A stretch of DNA of 10,385 nucleotides from an uncultured Alistipes sp. GTDB lineage: Bacteria > Bacteroidota > Bacteroidia > Bacteroidales > Rikenellaceae. The first letter of the stretch is position 1, and every line of letters begins with the position of its first letter. The notes under the pieces were generated by a model, which did not search any database, had not been told where the DNA came from, and saw only the letters and a list, made by a program, of their open reading frames with translations. Position numbers and translations under genes: made by a program. Of the stretch, positions 1 to 7,543 are shown one piece after another. The stretch spans positions 1-10,385 of the forward strand of contig CAMWGZ010000030.1 in NCBI GenBank assembly GCA_947173915.1, read 5' to 3'.

Positions 1-2093
1 ATCGGCGTACCGGGACCGAAGATGGCGGCGGCACCGTCGCGGTAGAGTTCGTCGTAGTCCTGAGCGGGGATCACACCGCCGACGATAACGATGATGTCCT
101 CGCGGCCCAGTTTCTTGAGCTCGGCGATGATCTGCGGAACGAGCGTCAGGTGGCCGGCAGCCAGCGACGATACGCCCACGACATGCACGTCGTTCTCGAC
201 CGCCTGCTTCGCAGCCTCCTCGGGAGTCTGGAACAGCGGACCCATATCTACGTCGAAGCCGATGTCGGCATAGCCGGTAGCTACGACTTTCGCACCGCGG
301 TCGTGGCCGTCCTGGCCCAGTTTTGCGACCATGATACGCGGCTGACGGCCCTCTTTCTTGGCGAATTCGGCGGCCAGCTCCTTGGCGTGTGCGAATGCGG
401 AATCTGATTTCACTTCTGAACTATATACACCTGAGATGGAACGAATGACAGCTTTGTAACGGCCCACGACGACTTCGCAGGCATCGGAGATCTCGCCCAG
501 CGCCGCACGCCCCTTGGCAGCCTCGACAGCCAGCTCCAGCAGGTTGCCCTTGCCGCTCTTCACGCACTCGGTAATGGCCTCGAGCGCCTTCTTGACGGCA
601 GCCTCGTCGCGGTTGGCGCGCAGCTCCTTCAGACGCTTGATCTGGCTCTCGCGTACGGCCGTGTTATCGACGGCGAGGATGTCGATCGGAGCCTCGTGGT
701 CCAGACGGTACTCGTTCACGCCGATGATCTTCTCCACGCCCGAGTCGATGCGGGCCTGCTTGCGGGCCGCAGCCTCCTCGATACGCATCTTCGGAATGCC
801 GGTCTCGATGGCCTTGGCCATGCCGCCCAGCTTCTCGATCTCCTGGATGTGCTCCCAGGCCTTGTGTGCGATCTCGTTGGTCAGGGTCTCGACGTAGTAC
901 GAACCGGCCCAGGGATCCACCTCGCGGCAGACGTTGGTCTCCTCCTGGATGTAGATCTGGGTGTTGCGGGCGATACGTGCCGAGAAGTCGGTCGGCAGGG
1001 CGATCGCCTCGTCCAGTGCGTTGGTGTGCAGCGACTGGGTGTGGCCCAGAGCGGCGCCCATCGCCTCGATGGCCGTGCGGGCCACGTTGTTGAAGGGATC
1101 CTGCTCGGTGAGCGACCAGCCCGAGGTCTGGCTGTGCGTACGCAGTGCCAGCGATTTGGGGTTCTTAGGCTCGAACTGCTTGACGATCTTGGCCCAGAGC
1201 ATACGCGCGGCACGCATCTTGGCGATCTCCATGAAGTGGTTCATGCCGATGGCCCAGAAGAACGACAGACGCGGTGCGAAGGCATCGACCGACATGCCGG
1301 CGGCAACGCCCGCACGCAGGTACTCCAGACCGTCGGCCAGCGTGTAGGCCAGCTCGATGTCGGCCGTAGCGCCCGCCTCCTGCATGTGGTAGCCGGAGAT
1401 CGAGATCGAGTTGAACTTGGGCATGTTCTTCGAGGTGTACTCGAAGATGTCGGCGATGATCTTCATCGAGAACTTGGGCGGATAAATATAGGTGTTGCGC
1501 ACCATGAACTCCTTGAGGATGTCGTTCTGGATCGTACCGGCCAGCTGATCGAGGGTGCAGCCCTGCTCCAGACCGGTCACGATGTAGAATGCCAGCACGG
1601 GCAGCACGGCACCGTTCATGGTCATCGACACCGACATGCGGTCGAGCGGAATGCCGTTGAAGAGCACCTTCATGTCTTCGACCGAGCAGATCGACACACC
1701 GGCCTTGCCCACGTCGCCTACCACGCGCGGATGATCGGCGTCGTAGCCTCGGTGGGTCGCCAGGTCGAAGGCCACCGACAGACCCTTCTGTCCGGCCGCC
1801 AGGTTGCGGCGGTAGAAGGCGTTCGACTCCTCGGCCGTCGAGAAGCCGGCGTACTGACGGATGGTCCAGGGACGCATCACGTACATCGTCGAGTAGGGAC
1901 CGCGCAGGAAGGGGGCGATACCTGCCGCATAGTTCAGGTGCTCCATTCCCTCCAGATCCTCGGCCGAGTAGCTGCCCTTGACAGGGATTCGCTCGGCGGT
2001 CAGCCACGGCTCAACCTGACCGCAGCCTTTCGAAGCGCAGCAGCTCTTCTGCTCGCCTCCGTCGTATTTCAAATCTGCAAATTTTGCTCTCAT
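1..2093 (-). CDS. mutB: Methylmalonyl-CoA mutase large (catalytic) subunit, 3' end cut by window edge
   Basis: This is the catalytic subunit of adenosylcobalamin-dependent methylmalonyl-CoA mutase, which interconverts (R)-methylmalonyl-CoA and succinyl-CoA in the cytoplasm; in fermenting Bacteroidota it leads to propionate. About 697 residues are visible from the ATG at 2093-2091, and the frame stays open to the left edge. Homologues are about 715-730 residues, so roughly 15-25 C-terminal residues are missing. The N-terminal TIM barrel contains [12 protein letters not shown] (Tyr81, the position of the catalytic Tyr89 of the Propionibacterium enzyme) and SGYHMQEAG (Tyr235-His236, equivalent to Tyr243-His244). 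The C-terminal cobalamin domain has DGHDRG, with His597 as the lower cobalt ligand, followed by SSLAAGH and VGGVIP. The start lies 12 bp after the mutA stop, with no clear ribosome-binding site. The N-terminal tail before about residue 40 has an unusual Cys18-Cys19...Cys24 cluster. Identification is very secure. Confidence 0.97.
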   Translation of the reverse strand, partial: MRAKFADLKYDGGEQKSCCASKGCGQVEPWLTAERIPVKGSYSAEDLEGMEHLNYAAGIAPFLRGPYSTMYVMRPWTIRQYAGFSTAEESNAFYRRNLAAGQKGLSVAFDLATHRGYDADHPRVVGDVGKAGVSICSVEDMKVLFNGIPLDRMSVSMTMNGAVLPVLAFYIVTGLEQGCTLDQLAGTIQNDILKEFMVRNTYIYPPKFSMKIIADIFEYTSKNMPKFNSISISGYHMQEAGATADIELAYTLADGLEYLRAGVAAGMSVDAFAPRLSFFWAIGMNHFMEIAKMRAARMLWAKIVKQFEPKNPKSLALRTHSQTSGWSLTEQDPFNNVARTAIEAMGAALGHTQSLHTNALDEAIALPTDFSARIARNTQIYIQEETNVCREVDPWAGSYYVETLTNEIAHKAWEHIQEIEKLGGMAKAIETGIPKMRIEEAAARKQARIDSGVEKIIGVNEYRLDHEAPIDILAVDNTAVRESQIKRLKELRANRDEAAVKKALEAITECVKSGKGNLLELAVEAAKGRAALGEISDACEVVVGRYKAVIRSISGVYSSEVKSDSAFAHAKELAAEFAKKEGRQPRIMVAKLGQDGHDRGAKVVATGYADIGFDVDMGPLFQTPEEAAKQAVENDVHVVGVSSLAAGHLTLVPQIIAELKKLGREDIIVIVGGVIPAQDYDELYRDGAAAIFGPGTP

Positions 2094-2105
2094 GACTTTC
2101 GCTTT

Positions 2106-3956
2106 TTAGATACCCATTTCTTTGAGGTAGAATTTCAGCGTTTCGAGCACGTTGCTCTTGACGTTGATGAAATTCGTGATGCCCTGAGCCTCCAGCTCGG
2201 GAGCGCATGCGGGAGCGCCTGCGACCACGAGGATGGCGCGGCCGGCGAGCATCTCCTTGATCTTCGGAGCCACCTCCGCGTAGTCGTCGTCCGACGCGCA
2301 GACCACGACGATCTCCGCCTTCGAATCCAGCGCGGCCTTCACGCCCTCCTCGAGCGACTTGAAGAAGGTGTTGTCGATGACCTTGATGCCGGCGCATGCG
2401 AAGAAGTTGCAGGAGAACTGGGCGCGGGCGCGGGCCATCGCCAGGCTGCCGCACGTGAGCATGAACGCCTTCGGCTCCTTGCCGCTGCGATCGACGTGCA
2501 GGCGCATCGACTCGAAAGCCATCGCACCCCGGTAGGGAGTCAGGGTGTTGCCCTCGCTTGCGGGACGGGTCACGGCCTCCTCAGTCAGCTCCTTGCCGGC
2601 CGTCTCGGTAAAGTTGGGATACTGGTTGGCACCCAGCAGGATCTGGCGGCGCGTAGCGATGTTCTTGTCCTTCGCTGCGGCTGAAGCCTTCACGCGCTCG
2701 ACGATCATGCCGCTGCGGTATGCCTCGGTGTATCCGCCCTTCTCCTCGATCTCGCGGAAGAGCTTCCATGCCTCGTTGGCGATCGAGTCGGTCAGGTTCT
2801 CGATGTAATAGGAGCCGCCGGCCGGATCGACCACCTGGTCGAAGTGCGACTCATGCTTGAGCAGCAGCTCGACATTGCGTGCGATGCGCATCGAGAACTC
2901 GTTAGGCTCTTCGTATGCGGCGTTGAAAGGCATCACCTCCAGTGAGTTCACGCCGGCGATCGTCGCCGACATGGCCTCGGTCGTACCGCGCAGCATGTTC
3001 ACGTAGGGGTCGTATGCCGTCTGGTTCCACGACGAGGTTACCGCGTGGGTAAACATTTTGCAGGGGCAGTTCTTGGCCGGAGCGTAGGCCTTGACGATGT
3101 TGGCCCACAGCATGCGGCCGGCGCGCAGCTTGGCGATCTCCATGAAGTAGTTCGAGGTGATGGCCAGCGAGAAGCGGATCTTGCGGGCCGCCTCCTCGAT
3201 CGAGAAGCCCATCTCCATCAGGCGGACCAGGTAGTCGTGGCCTGCGGCCAGCGAGAAGGCGAGCTCCTCGACGATGGTCGAGCCTGCGTTGCTGAAGATG
3301 TGGCCCGATACCGTGATGACGCGGATGCCCTTGCAATCCTTGGTCTTGCGGATCAGCTCGGCGATGCGCTCGAAGCACTTCACGCCGTTCTCCGAGCAGA
3401 AGTCGCCCTTCGAGGTCAGCTTCTTGACCAGCGGGTCGATGCAGAAGTTGATGTGAAGCTCTTCGGCGGGAAGTTTCTCACGCTCGATCTTGGCCAGCAC
3501 CAGTTCTGCGACGCGGGCCGTCTTGCGGCCGCTGAAGGTAACCTGCACGTCGGGCAGGGAGATGCCTGCGAGCAGCGTGTCGAGCTCTTCGGCGGAGAAC
3601 TCCTCCGAGGTAATGCGGAACTCGATCGAGTCGATGCCGGCGTTGAGGATCTTGAGCGCTGTCTCGTTCGCCTCCTTGGGACATTTCACGATGACCGTCT
3701 GGTGGACTTTCCAGCGGTTGTGGGCACGGGTGCCCCGCACGTAGGGGAATACTCCGGCTTCGGAGCCGAGGAATTTCAGCCCCTCCAGATTCTCCGCACG
3801 GTAGTAGGGGCGCACGTTGAATCCTTCCGGCGTTTTCCACACCAATTTACGCTCGTAGTCCGCACCTTTCAGGTCGGCTGTGATTACCTCTTCCCACTTC
3901 TCGGTCGAGACCTGCGGGAACTCGGTAAACAACTTTTCACGGTTGGTATTTGCCAT
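2106..3956 (-). CDS. mutA: Methylmalonyl-CoA mutase small (non-catalytic) subunit
   Basis: This encodes the small subunit (616 aa) that pairs with MutB in the heterodimeric form of methylmalonyl-CoA mutase. It has the same architecture as the large subunit: a TIM-barrel-like region (about residues 35-450) with segments such as KLVWKTPEGFNVRPYY and DPAGGSYYIENLT, and a C-terminal cobalamin-domain-like fold (about 495-616). The cobalamin ligand motif DxHxxG is absent; the equivalent stretch reads CGSLAMARAR (502-511). This is normal for the small subunit, which does not bind B12 or catalyse. The ATG at 3956-3954 gives the expected N-terminus, with a WEEVITADLKGADYERKLVW segment typical of the family. 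It is the first gene of the leftward mutA-mutB pair, and a single transcript is inferred from the 12-bp gap. Length and full colinearity argue for an intact gene. Confidence 0.97.
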   Translation of the reverse strand: MANTNREKLFTEFPQVSTEKWEEVITADLKGADYERKLVWKTPEGFNVRPYYRAENLEGLKFLGSEAGVFPYVRGTRAHNRWKVHQTVIVKCPKEANETALKILNAGIDSIEFRITSEEFSAEELDTLLAGISLPDVQVTFSGRKTARVAELVLAKIEREKLPAEELHINFCIDPLVKKLTSKGDFCSENGVKCFERIAELIRKTKDCKGIRVITVSGHIFSNAGSTIVEELAFSLAAGHDYLVRLMEMGFSIEEAARKIRFSLAITSNYFMEIAKLRAGRMLWANIVKAYAPAKNCPCKMFTHAVTSSWNQTAYDPYVNMLRGTTEAMSATIAGVNSLEVMPFNAAYEEPNEFSMRIARNVELLLKHESHFDQVVDPAGGSYYIENLTDSIANEAWKLFREIEEKGGYTEAYRSGMIVERVKASAAAKDKNIATRRQILLGANQYPNFTETAGKELTEEAVTRPASEGNTLTPYRGAMAFESMRLHVDRSGKEPKAFMLTCGSLAMARARAQFSCNFFACAGIKVIDNTFFKSLEEGVKAALDSKAEIVVVCASDDDYAEVAPKIKEMLAGRAILVVAGAPACAPELEAQGITNFINVKSNVLETLKFYLKEMGI

Positions 3957-4009
3957 AATAAATTAGAGATTAGTATTGAAATGTTTCAACATTCGTTTTA
4001 AATTCCGGG

Positions 4010-4043
4010 TAAAGGTACGAAATATTTGCGGGATTGGAAGCAA
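4010..4043 (-). promoter_or_regulatory. Candidate Bacteroidota-type promoter for mutAB
   Basis: Read leftward, TACCTTTA (4017-4010) matches the Bacteroidota -7 consensus TAnnTTTG at all but the last base. The nearest TTG that could serve as the -33 element is at 4043-4041, in a T-run, leaving a 23-bp spacer where 19-21 bp is usual. Transcription would begin near 4003 and leave a leader of about 47 nt before the mutA ATG. It is the best candidate in the gap but is not a strong match. Confidence 0.45.
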
Positions 4044-4047
4044 AAAA

Positions 4048-4073
4048 CAGCGGAATTTAACCTCTTTCCGCTG
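4048..4073. repeat. 8-bp inverted repeat next to the mutA promoter, possible operator
   Basis: CAGCGGAA at 4048-4055 and TTCCGCTG at 4066-4073 form perfect 8-bp arms around a 10-bp AT-rich spacer. The dyad sits directly upstream of the candidate mutA -33 element and about 75 bp upstream of the ubiD -33 element. It would not lie in either predicted transcript, so a DNA-level role such as a binding site for a dimeric regulator is more plausible than an RNA hairpin. No regulator can be named. Confidence 0.35.
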
Positions 4074-4148
4074 CCGCAGCCGCTCGGGAGGTCTGTTTTG
4101 CGGCCGTTTTCTTCGTTTTGCGGGAGCAAGGTCCGGCGGTCCGGGGTG

Positions 4149-4179
4149 TTGGAGATGCCGGGGCGTTTTGCTACCTTTG
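4149..4179 (+). promoter_or_regulatory. Bacteroidota-type promoter for ubiD
   Basis: TACCTTTG at 4172-4179 is an exact match to the -7 consensus TAnnTTTG, and TTG at 4149-4151 lies 20 bp upstream, the normal position of the -33 element. Transcription should begin near 4184, giving a leader of about 55 nt. The leader is very GC-rich with self-complementary runs (GCCCGGGC near 4191), then an A-run just before the start codon. This is the best promoter in the window. Confidence 0.75.
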
Positions 4180-4238
4180 CACGAAAAGCGGCCCGGGCGG
4201 GTGCGGAAGGGTGCCCGCGGCGGGAAAAAAGCGGATTT

Positions 4239-6086
4239 ATGTATCGGAATCTGAAGGAATTTATCGAATTGCTCGACCGGGAGGGCGAGCTGGTGCGCAT
4301 CGGGGCGGAGGTTTCGCCCGTATATGAGATGGCGGAGATCGCCGACCGCGTTTCGAAGCAGCCCGGCGGGGGCAAGGCCCTGCTTTTCGAGCGGACCGGG
4401 ACCGGATTTCCGGTGCTGATGAACATGATGGGGTCCGAGCGGCGTATGGCCCTCGCGCTCGGTGTCGGGTCGCTGGAGGCCCTCTCCCGCCGTCTGGACG
4501 ACCTGCTGCGGCAGGTCGCCGGACCGAAGAACACGCTGGCCGACAAGCTGCGGATGGTGCCCCTGCTGGCCGGGATGTCGCGCTGGCTGCCGCGCACCTC
4601 CTCCTCGCGCGGGGAGTGCCAGCAGGTGGTGCTGCGCGGCGAGGAGGCATCGCTCGATGCGCTTCCCGTGCTCAAGTGCTGGGGCTGCGACGGCGGGCGG
4701 TTCGTGACCCTGCCGCTGGTCCACACCCTCGATCCCGAGACGGGCATCCGCAACGTGGGCATGTACCGCATGCAGCTCTTCGACGGGCATACGACCGGAA
4801 TGCACTGGCACCGCCACAAGACCGGTGCCCGCCACTGCGAGGGCTACCGGCGCGCCGGGCGGCGCATGCCCGTGGCCGTGGCGCTGGGCGGCGATCCGGT
4901 CTATACCTACGCCGCGACCGCCCCGATGCCCGACAACATGGACGAGTACCTGCTGGCCGGCTTCCTGAGGCAGCGGCCCGTGAAGCTGGTCAAGTGCCTG
5001 ACCAGCGACATTTACGTCCCGGCCGACTGCGATTTCGTGATCGAAGGATATGTCGATCCCGAGGAACCCCTGTGCGAGGAGGGACCCTTCGGCGACCACA
5101 CGGGGTTTTACTCGCTCACGGACCGCTACCCCCGTTTTCACGTGACGGCCCTCACGCGGCGGCGCGATGCCGTCTATCCGGCCACGCTGGTGGGGATCCC
5201 GCCGCAGGAGGATGCCTACATCGCGCAGGCCACCGAACGGATCTTCCTGGCTCCGATCCGCCTGGCGGCCCAGCCCGAGGTGTGCGACCTGACGATGCCC
5301 GTCGCCGGCACGGCCCACAACCTGGCCGTCGTGTCGATCGACAGCCGCTACGAGGGGCAGGCGACCAAGGTGGCGCAGGGGCTGTGGGGCGCGGGCCAGA
5401 TGATGTTCAACAAATACCTCGTCGTCGTGCCGCGCGGCTGCGACGTACGTTCGCCCGAAGCGCTGGCCGCGCTGCTGCGCCGCGCCGAATTTCCCCGCGA
5501 TGCGGTGCGCAGCGAGGGGATCTACGACGTGCTCGACCACGCCACCGCCACCTCCGGGTTCGGCGGGAAACTGGCGCTCGACCTGACGGGAATCGACCCG
5601 GTGCTTCCGGCCGATGAGGCGGTGCTGCCCGAACGGTTCGTGATGACGGGGGGCATCGCGGCGGCGGATGCGCAATACCTCGCCGCATGGGGTGTGCTGG
5701 TGCTCTACGCCGACGACGCTGCCGGCGCAGCGCCCGATCTCGATGCGTTCTTCGCCCGCAACGTCTGCGCGGGGGTGCGCTACGCCGTGCTCTTCGACGG
5801 CCGTGCCCGGGGGCTGGAGGCTGCGGAGCTGCTCTGGCTGGCTGCGGCAAACACCGATCCCCGGCGCGATGCGGTCGTCCGGGAGGGGATGCTGCGGCTC
5901 GATGCCCGGAGCAAGCGCCCCGGCGAGGCGGGCAATCCGGAGCGCTTCCCCAATGTGGTGACTTCGCTCCCCGAGACGGTGCGGCTGGTCGATCGCCGCT
6001 GGGAGGAGTACGGACTGGGCGAGCGTCTCGCTTCGCCCTCGGAGCGTTACCGCCGGCTGCTCCTCTCCGACGGGGCCGCCTGGTAG
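4239..6086 (+). CDS. ubiD: UbiD-family prenyl-FMN-dependent decarboxylase
   Basis: This 615-aa protein belongs to the UbiD family, which removes carboxyl groups from unsaturated or aromatic acids using prenylated FMN made by UbiX. In Bacteroidota such enzymes are usually annotated as acting in menaquinone synthesis, but the substrate cannot be read from the sequence. The start MYRNLKEFIELLDREGELVRI matches the family N-terminus and lies about 55 nt after the predicted transcription start, although the frame is open back to 4026. Conserved blocks include RNVGMYRMQ (171-179), MHWHRHKTGARH (188-199) and EEGPFGDHTGFYSLTDRYPR (280-299). Arg177, Glu281 and Asp286 have the same spacing as the catalytic Arg173-Glu277-Glu282 of fungal Fdc1, with Asp in the last place as in many UbiD proteins; Asn172 fits the metal ligand. 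The length suits the long Bacteroidota type rather than E. coli UbiD (about 500 aa). No ubiX is in the window. Confidence 0.96.
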   Translation: MYRNLKEFIELLDREGELVRIGAEVSPVYEMAEIADRVSKQPGGGKALLFERTGTGFPVLMNMMGSERRMALALGVGSLEALSRRLDDLLRQVAGPKNTLADKLRMVPLLAGMSRWLPRTSSSRGECQQVVLRGEEASLDALPVLKCWGCDGGRFVTLPLVHTLDPETGIRNVGMYRMQLFDGHTTGMHWHRHKTGARHCEGYRRAGRRMPVAVALGGDPVYTYAATAPMPDNMDEYLLAGFLRQRPVKLVKCLTSDIYVPADCDFVIEGYVDPEEPLCEEGPFGDHTGFYSLTDRYPRFHVTALTRRRDAVYPATLVGIPPQEDAYIAQATERIFLAPIRLAAQPEVCDLTMPVAGTAHNLAVVSIDSRYEGQATKVAQGLWGAGQMMFNKYLVVVPRGCDVRSPEALAALLRRAEFPRDAVRSEGIYDVLDHATATSGFGGKLALDLTGIDPVLPADEAVLPERFVMTGGIAAADAQYLAAWGVLVLYADDAAGAAPDLDAFFARNVCAGVRYAVLFDGRARGLEAAELLWLAAANTDPRRDAVVREGMLRLDARSKRPGEAGNPERFPNVVTSLPETVRLVDRRWEEYGLGERLASPSERYRRLLLSDGAAW

Positions 6087-6100
6087 AGATCGGATAAGTT

Positions 6101-7228
6101 ATGAAAGGGTGGTTTTCGCGTCGGGAGCGCCGGGCGCTCGTGGTGTTCGTATCGCTCGGAGGGCTTTTTCTGCTGGGGCTGCTGCTCGTCGAGCGGCGCG
6201 ACCGGGAGGAAGCTGCCCGGCGGACGGGGCGGCGGATGGAGGCGGTGGGCGATTCCGTCCGCCGCTTCGAGTTCGATCCCAATACGGTGGAGTATGCCGA
6301 CCTGCGGCGGCTGGGACTCTCCGAGCGTGCGGCCGTGGGGCTGCTCCGTTACCGTGCGGCGGGCAAGGTGTTCCGGATTCCGGAGGATGTGGCCCTCTGC
6401 TACGGCATGACCGACTCGCTCTACTTCCTGCTGGCACCTTATATCCGCATTGCGCGGGAATATACGTTCGCGCCGCGCCGGCCGGAGCCGTCCGCGCAGG
6501 CGGAGCGCCGCGAACCGAAATCGCGGCGGATCGTTCCGCCCGAGGCTCCGTTCCGGATCGATACGGCGACGGCGGCGTGCTTCGCTGCGATGGGCTTCTC
6601 CGAGCGTCAGGCGGAGTCCATAATTCGTTATCGCGACCTGGCGGGCGGTCTGCGCGCCGAAGCCGGGCTGCGGGCCTGCTACATGATCGCCGATTCGGTG
6701 GCCGATATGCTGCTGCCCCTGGTGATCTTCCCCGAACGGGAGCCTTCGGAGCGGAGATTTCCTGTCGAGATAAACGGTGCCGATTCCGCCGCGCTGCGTT
6801 CGGTGTCGGGGATCGGGCCGAAGAGCGTCGCGGCGATTCTGCGCTACCGCGAGCGGCTCGGCGGCTTCCACTCGCTGGAGCAGCTGGCGGAGATTCCGCA
6901 GGTTACGGAGGCCAATTTCGAGCGGATCGTGCAACAAATTTGCTGCGATAGTTGCAAAATTCGGAAAATTGATATTAACTTTGCACCTCCGAGCGTGCTG
7001 AAAGGGCATCCCTATATTCCGCCCGCTGCGCTCAGGAGACTGTTGAGCAAAAGACAATTGAAAGGAGGTTGGAGTACTGCCGAAGAGTTGGTTGAAGATC
7101 GCATATTGACCCCGAAGGAAGCCGAACGACTGGCTCCCTATCTTCGGTTCACGGTACGAAGAGATCCCGAGTACGGTCCAGGGGAAGAGCCGGTGCTAGA
7201 GGTGCATCGCCTTCCGAACGAGAATTGA
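6101..7228 (+). CDS. Membrane-anchored helix-hairpin-helix repeat protein (ComEA-like)
   Basis: This 375-aa protein has a basic N-terminus, one hydrophobic segment (about residues 12-30) and a body of helix-hairpin-helix repeats. The best one is SGIGPKSVAAILRYRERLGG (236-255). I see four repeats of about 60 residues: 57-117, 151-210, 222-280 and 288-350. They share an opening like IDxNTAxxxxL, then a G-x-x-xxxA..I.RYR core and an L..I.... tail. Such domains bind double-stranded DNA without sequence preference; the ComEA family does so outside the membrane during DNA uptake, and Bacteroidota carry many related proteins of unknown role. The charge pattern (RRERR before and ERRDRE after the segment) does not settle topology. 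The gene follows ubiD by 14 bp and is probably co-transcribed. Its 3' quarter (from about 6930) is more AT-rich and carries a promoter for the next gene. Family call is firm; function is open. Confidence 0.9.
   Translation: MKGWFSRRERRALVVFVSLGGLFLLGLLLVERRDREEAARRTGRRMEAVGDSVRRFEFDPNTVEYADLRRLGLSERAAVGLLRYRAAGKVFRIPEDVALCYGMTDSLYFLLAPYIRIAREYTFAPRRPEPSAQAERREPKSRRIVPPEAPFRIDTATAACFAAMGFSERQAESIIRYRDLAGGLRAEAGLRACYMIADSVADMLLPLVIFPEREPSERRFPVEINGADSAALRSVSGIGPKSVAAILRYRERLGGFHSLEQLAEIPQVTEANFERIVQQICCDSCKIRKIDINFAPPSVLKGHPYIPPAALRRLLSKRQLKGGWSTAEELVEDRILTPKEAERLAPYLRFTVRRDPEYGPGEEPVLEVHRLPNEN
6952..6983 (+). promoter_or_regulatory. Promoter inside the helix-hairpin-helix gene, probably for rpsU
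   Basis: TAACTTTG at 6976-6983 matches the -7 consensus TAnnTTTG exactly, and TTG at 6952-6954 lies 21 bp upstream. It sits in an AT-rich patch within codons for ...KIRKIDINFAPP. Transcription from about 6988 would give rpsU a leader of about 280 nt overlapping the end of the upstream gene. No other promoter match is visible between here and the rpsU start. Confidence 0.55.
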
Positions 7229-7271
7229 ATAACAGATAACGAAGTAAAAACGATAAAATTTTTAGACGACC

Positions 7272-7463
7272 ATGATTATCATGCCGGTTAAGGAGGGTGA
7301 GAATATCGAGAAGGCCCTCAAGAAGTTCAAGCGTAAATACGAGCGTACGGGCGTACTGAAAGAGCTCCGCCGCCGTCAGTACTTTACCAAACCTTCCGTA
7401 GCGAAGCGCGAGGCGATGCAGCACGCGATCTACGTGGAGAAAATGTACCGCGACGAGGAATAG
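7272..7463 (+). CDS. rpsU: 30S ribosomal protein S21 (bS21)
   Basis: This is a complete 63-aa bS21, a small basic protein of the 30S subunit that sits near the 3' end of 16S rRNA and helps in initiation. The sequence MIIMPVKEGENIEKALKKF followed by KRKYERTGVLKELRRRQYF and KPSVAKREA is the Bacteroidota type of S21. The first Met (7272) is chosen because relatives begin MII-PVKEGENI; the Met at codon 4 would remove conserved residues. No Shine-Dalgarno precedes the start (upstream is ATTTTTAGACGACC), but a strong AAGGAGG occurs inside codons 6-9. The gene is 43 bp after the helix-hairpin-helix gene, is probably driven in part by the promoter at 6952-6983, and ends before a strong terminator. 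Confidence 0.97.
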   Translation: MIIMPVKEGENIEKALKKFKRKYERTGVLKELRRRQYFTKPSVAKREAMQHAIYVEKMYRDEE

Positions 7464-7476
7464 CGTATATAAATAG

Positions 7477-7491
7477 TCTCTGTATCAGAGA
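7477..7491 (+). repeat. Small perfect hairpin between rpsU stop and terminator
   Basis: TCTCTG (7477-7482) and CAGAGA (7486-7491) are perfect 6-bp arms around a TAT loop, 13 bp after the rpsU stop codon and followed by an A-run. On the plus strand it lacks a T-tract, so it is not itself a terminator in that direction. Read on the minus strand it is preceded by, not followed by, T residues. It may protect the 3' end or be incidental. Confidence 0.35.
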
Positions 7492-7504
7492 AAAACAAGG
7501 GAAG

Positions 7505-7543
7505 AAATTCCCCCCCCCACAAATTTTGTGGGAGGGGGAATTT
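7505..7543 (+). terminator. Strong intrinsic terminator after rpsU
   Basis: The left arm 7505-7522 and right arm 7526-7543 form a long hairpin: ten outer pairs (7505-7514 with 7534-7543), one C/A mismatch (7515/7533), and seven inner pairs (7516-7522 with 7526-7532) around a 3-nt loop. The left arm holds nine consecutive C residues. The right arm ends in TTTT, then CCGTTT. The matching A-run before the left arm means it could also work leftward. It separates rpsU from the exported-protein operon. Confidence 0.85.

Noticed and set aside
696..2684. A 662-aa open frame on the plus strand opposite mutA and mutB
   Set aside because: It spans the junction of two clearly identified genes on the other strand, is rich in Arg, His, Leu and Val as expected for the complement of GC-rich codons, and shows no recognisable domain.
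3045..4001. A 318-aa open frame on the plus strand opposite the start of mutA
   Set aside because: It lies antisense to conserved mutA sequence and has the same composition artefact; no promoter or domain supports it.
3957..4047. A cobalamin riboswitch upstream of mutA
   Set aside because: The predicted leader is only about 47 nt, too short for the roughly 200-nt element, and no B12-box-like sequence or suitable stems are visible.
4026..4238. N-terminal extension of UbiD by 71 residues
   Set aside because: The extension would start upstream of the best promoter, has no family similarity, and the Met at 4239 begins the standard UbiD N-terminus.
3963..5675. A 570-aa open frame on the minus strand opposite ubiD
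   Set aside because: It is antisense to well-conserved UbiD sequence, is His/Arg/Gly/Pro-rich and crosses the promoter region.
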